Origin: CAYYJS01 sp964472315
GTDB taxonomy: Bacteria; Verrucomicrobiota; Kiritimatiellia; UBA8416
NCBI GenBank assembly: GCA_964472315.1
Contig: CAYYJS010000047.1
Location: 1-27,218 of the forward strand
Length of the DNA: 27,218 nucleotides
Direction: 5' to 3'
The position numbers were made by a program, and so were the translations under genes. The notes beneath the pieces are model-generated. The model ran no database searches. It was not told where the DNA came from and saw only the letters and a list, made by a program, of their open reading frames with translations. Shown here piece after piece: positions 25,934 through 27,218 of the stretch (the stretch's first letter is position 1; each line of letters begins with the position of its first letter).

Positions 25934-27218
25934 TTACCCGCCCACGAACAGCCCGTCCGCGGTTTTGTGCGCCTGGCCGAGGGTGACGAGGGTTTCGAGG
26001 ATGGGGGCGAGTCTGTCGGCACGGGCGCGGCTGAAGGCGCGGGCGACGATTTCCGGGGTGGCGGGTTCGTTCATCCCGACGAGTATGGCGCGGACGGCGG
26101 CGACCTGCTCCGGCAATGTCCTGGGCCAGGATTGCTTCTCGGTGCGCACGGAGCTCCGAGACGTGCGTCCCTCGGCGCCGGCGGCGGGCACGTCTCGGAG
26201 AGTGCCGGCCAGTTCGGTCTGCTCCGCCGTGCCGCCGTGCTTCTGGAAGTCGGGTCGCAGCCAACGGATCTTGCCGCGGGCTTCTTCGGCCGCGCGCGCG
26301 GCGTTCAGCGCGACGAGACGTTCGAGAAGCTGCGCATCGCCGAGCTCGGCCGGCCACCCGTAAGCCTCGGCCACCGCCGCATCGAGTTCCTCATGCAGTT
26401 GCCGCAGCACGGAGACCAACCCCTGCTCGTGTATCGCCTTCTCCTTCGCCGTCAAGGCGTCGCCCGCCCGCAGCTTCTCCAGGACGTTGTACATGCCCGT
26501 CATCGTCAGCCCCGCATGCTCCGCCTGCCGCGCCTTCCGGTGCGCATCCAACTGCTCGCCCAACTCGCGAATGCGCGCACGCTGCGCCGCCGATGCGTCC
26601 GGGAACGGGAAGGTCTCGAAACAACGGGTCTTGTTGTAGCGGGGGTCATTGCCGACGCCTAATCGCCCCCCAGTCTTGAGTGCCCAACAGACGTGCGTGC
26701 GGCTGCTGAGCACCCCGAGGAAATAGGCGTCGTCGAGGGCGATGTTGACGAGCATGTTGTCCGGCAGGATGGCGGCATCGAGGAACTGGAAGAAGCGGTG
26801 CTTGGCGGTCTCGACCGTGGCGATGTAACGGGGGAGACCGGCGAGCGCCGGGCGGAAGTTCCCGCGTGGCTCGCCATGGATCCACCAGTTGTTGCGGTAG
26901 CCTTGCCGGTTGTTCTGGTCGCGCTCCGGCTTCACGCGCTCCAGCACCCACTGGTAGACGGTTGGGTACTTGGCGCGCACTTCGTCCGCCGCGAGACCAA
27001 ACAAGTCGATCACCAGTGCGTCCCGTGGAGTTGCGGTGAGGTCGCGCCCGTTGCGATAGCCACGGATGTGCCGGTCCAGTCCCGTGACCTTGCCAAGCCC
27101 AAGTGCTTCGGCCTCGTCACGCGTCACAATGAAGCCGGCGCCATGCAGTTTGACACCAGGACAACTCACCCCCCCATTCGCCTTCAGTTCCACGGCGCCG
27201 GCGACGTTGGCGCCGACG
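25934..27218 (-). CDS. MmeI-like DNA methyltransferase/restriction enzyme, C-terminal part (5' end beyond window)
   Basis: Partial: the frame is open through base 27218, and the GTG at 27193 is internal (upstream codons read VGANVAGA). The visible 428 codons match the target-recognition and C-terminal part of MmeI-type methyltransferases: LKANGGVSCPGVKLHGAGF, NNWWIHGEPR, RYIATVETAKHRFF, LGVLSSRTHVCWA and RYNKTRCFETFPFPD, then a helical tail. The SAM-binding and any nuclease domain would lie beyond the right edge, so whether it cuts DNA is undecidable here. A hairpin-module pair (26145-26206) is inserted in frame between the helical region and the last 80 residues. It would modify and perhaps restrict DNA as a defence system. 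Confidence 0.82.
   Translation of the reverse strand, partial: VGANVAGAVELKANGGVSCPGVKLHGAGFIVTRDEAEALGLGKVTGLDRHIRGYRNGRDLTATPRDALVIDLFGLAADEVRAKYPTVYQWVLERVKPERDQNNRQGYRNNWWIHGEPRGNFRPALAGLPRYIATVETAKHRFFQFLDAAILPDNMLVNIALDDAYFLGVLSSRTHVCWALKTGGRLGVGNDPRYNKTRCFETFPFPDASAAQRARIRELGEQLDAHRKARQAEHAGLTMTGMYNVLEKLRAGDALTAKEKAIHEQGLVSVLRQLHEELDAAVAEAYGWPAELGDAQLLERLVALNAARAAEEARGKIRWLRPDFQKHGGTAEQTELAGTLRDVPAAGAEGRTSRSSVRTEKQSWPRTLPEQVAAVRAILVGMNEPATPEIVARAFSRARADRLAPILETLVTLGQAHKTADGLFVGG
26145..26206. repeat. Inverted pair of TCGGAG-loop hairpins inside a coding region (copy C)
   Basis: Hairpin 1: CGCACG/CGTGCG (26145-26150, 26162-26167), loop GAGCTCCGAGA. Hairpin 2: GGCAC/GTGCC (26187-26191, 26202-26206), loop GTCTCGGAGA. 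The two also share 13-bp complementary arms (CTCCGAGACGTGC and GCACGTCTCGGAG). The element has no stop in the host gene's frame. Confidence 0.8.

Overview
The window looks like a high-GC Gram-negative bacterium, most likely from the PVC group (Kiritimatiellota, Lentisphaerota or Verrucomicrobiota). This is an inference from four things: LPS heptose, lipid A and O-antigen-type sugar genes; a pseudopilin-like C-terminus of the kind common in that group; a secreted FN3, InlB-like and YDG repeat protein; and dispersed palindromic repeats. A 100-base run of N flanked by identical 54-base ends shows that this is a scaffolded draft assembly.

Layout. 1-4095 (-): the 5' part of a very large secreted repeat protein with an HExxH metalloprotease-like region; its C-terminus lies beyond base 1 and an assembly gap sits inside it. 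4096-4912: intergenic, with a cluster of four adjacent hairpins. 4913-6105 (+): secreted thermonuclease-like protein and a guanine-deaminase-like enzyme, overlapping by ATGA. 10341-6102 (-): tRNA-His, then apgM, hldE (adenylyltransferase domain only), hldD and a Gfo/Idh/MocA oxidoreductase, tightly packed. 10342-10843: nested inverted repeats and then a sigma-54 promoter driving amt-glnK (10844-12634, +), which ends in a strong hairpin. 14550-12740 (-): aldo/keto reductase and a membrane-anchored unknown protein. 14882-17226 (+): LpxC-like deacetylase and a diaminopimelate-decarboxylase-type enzyme. 19887-17280 (-): acetyltransferase, dehydrogenase and aminotransferase, a set typical of diacetamido-uronic acid synthesis for surface polysaccharide. 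22044-20014 (-): secreted protein with a C-terminal CX5R phosphatase, divergent from a polyprenyl-phosphate sugar-phosphate transferase (22285-23784, +). 25354-23792 (-): secreted protein ending in a pseudopilin-like domain. 27218-25934 (-): C-terminal part of an MmeI-like DNA methyltransferase or restriction enzyme, running off the right edge.

Together the genes are mostly cell-envelope (heptose, lipid A, O-antigen sugars, initiating glycosyl transferase), with a nitrogen-uptake pair and several secreted or surface proteins. I see no complete defence island or CRISPR array. The most unusual signal is a small family of hairpin modules: six hairpins in three loci, each carrying the core TCGGAG (read in one orientation) in the loop while the stems change sequence but stay paired. 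They occur as inverted pairs, and one pair lies in frame inside the methyltransferase gene.
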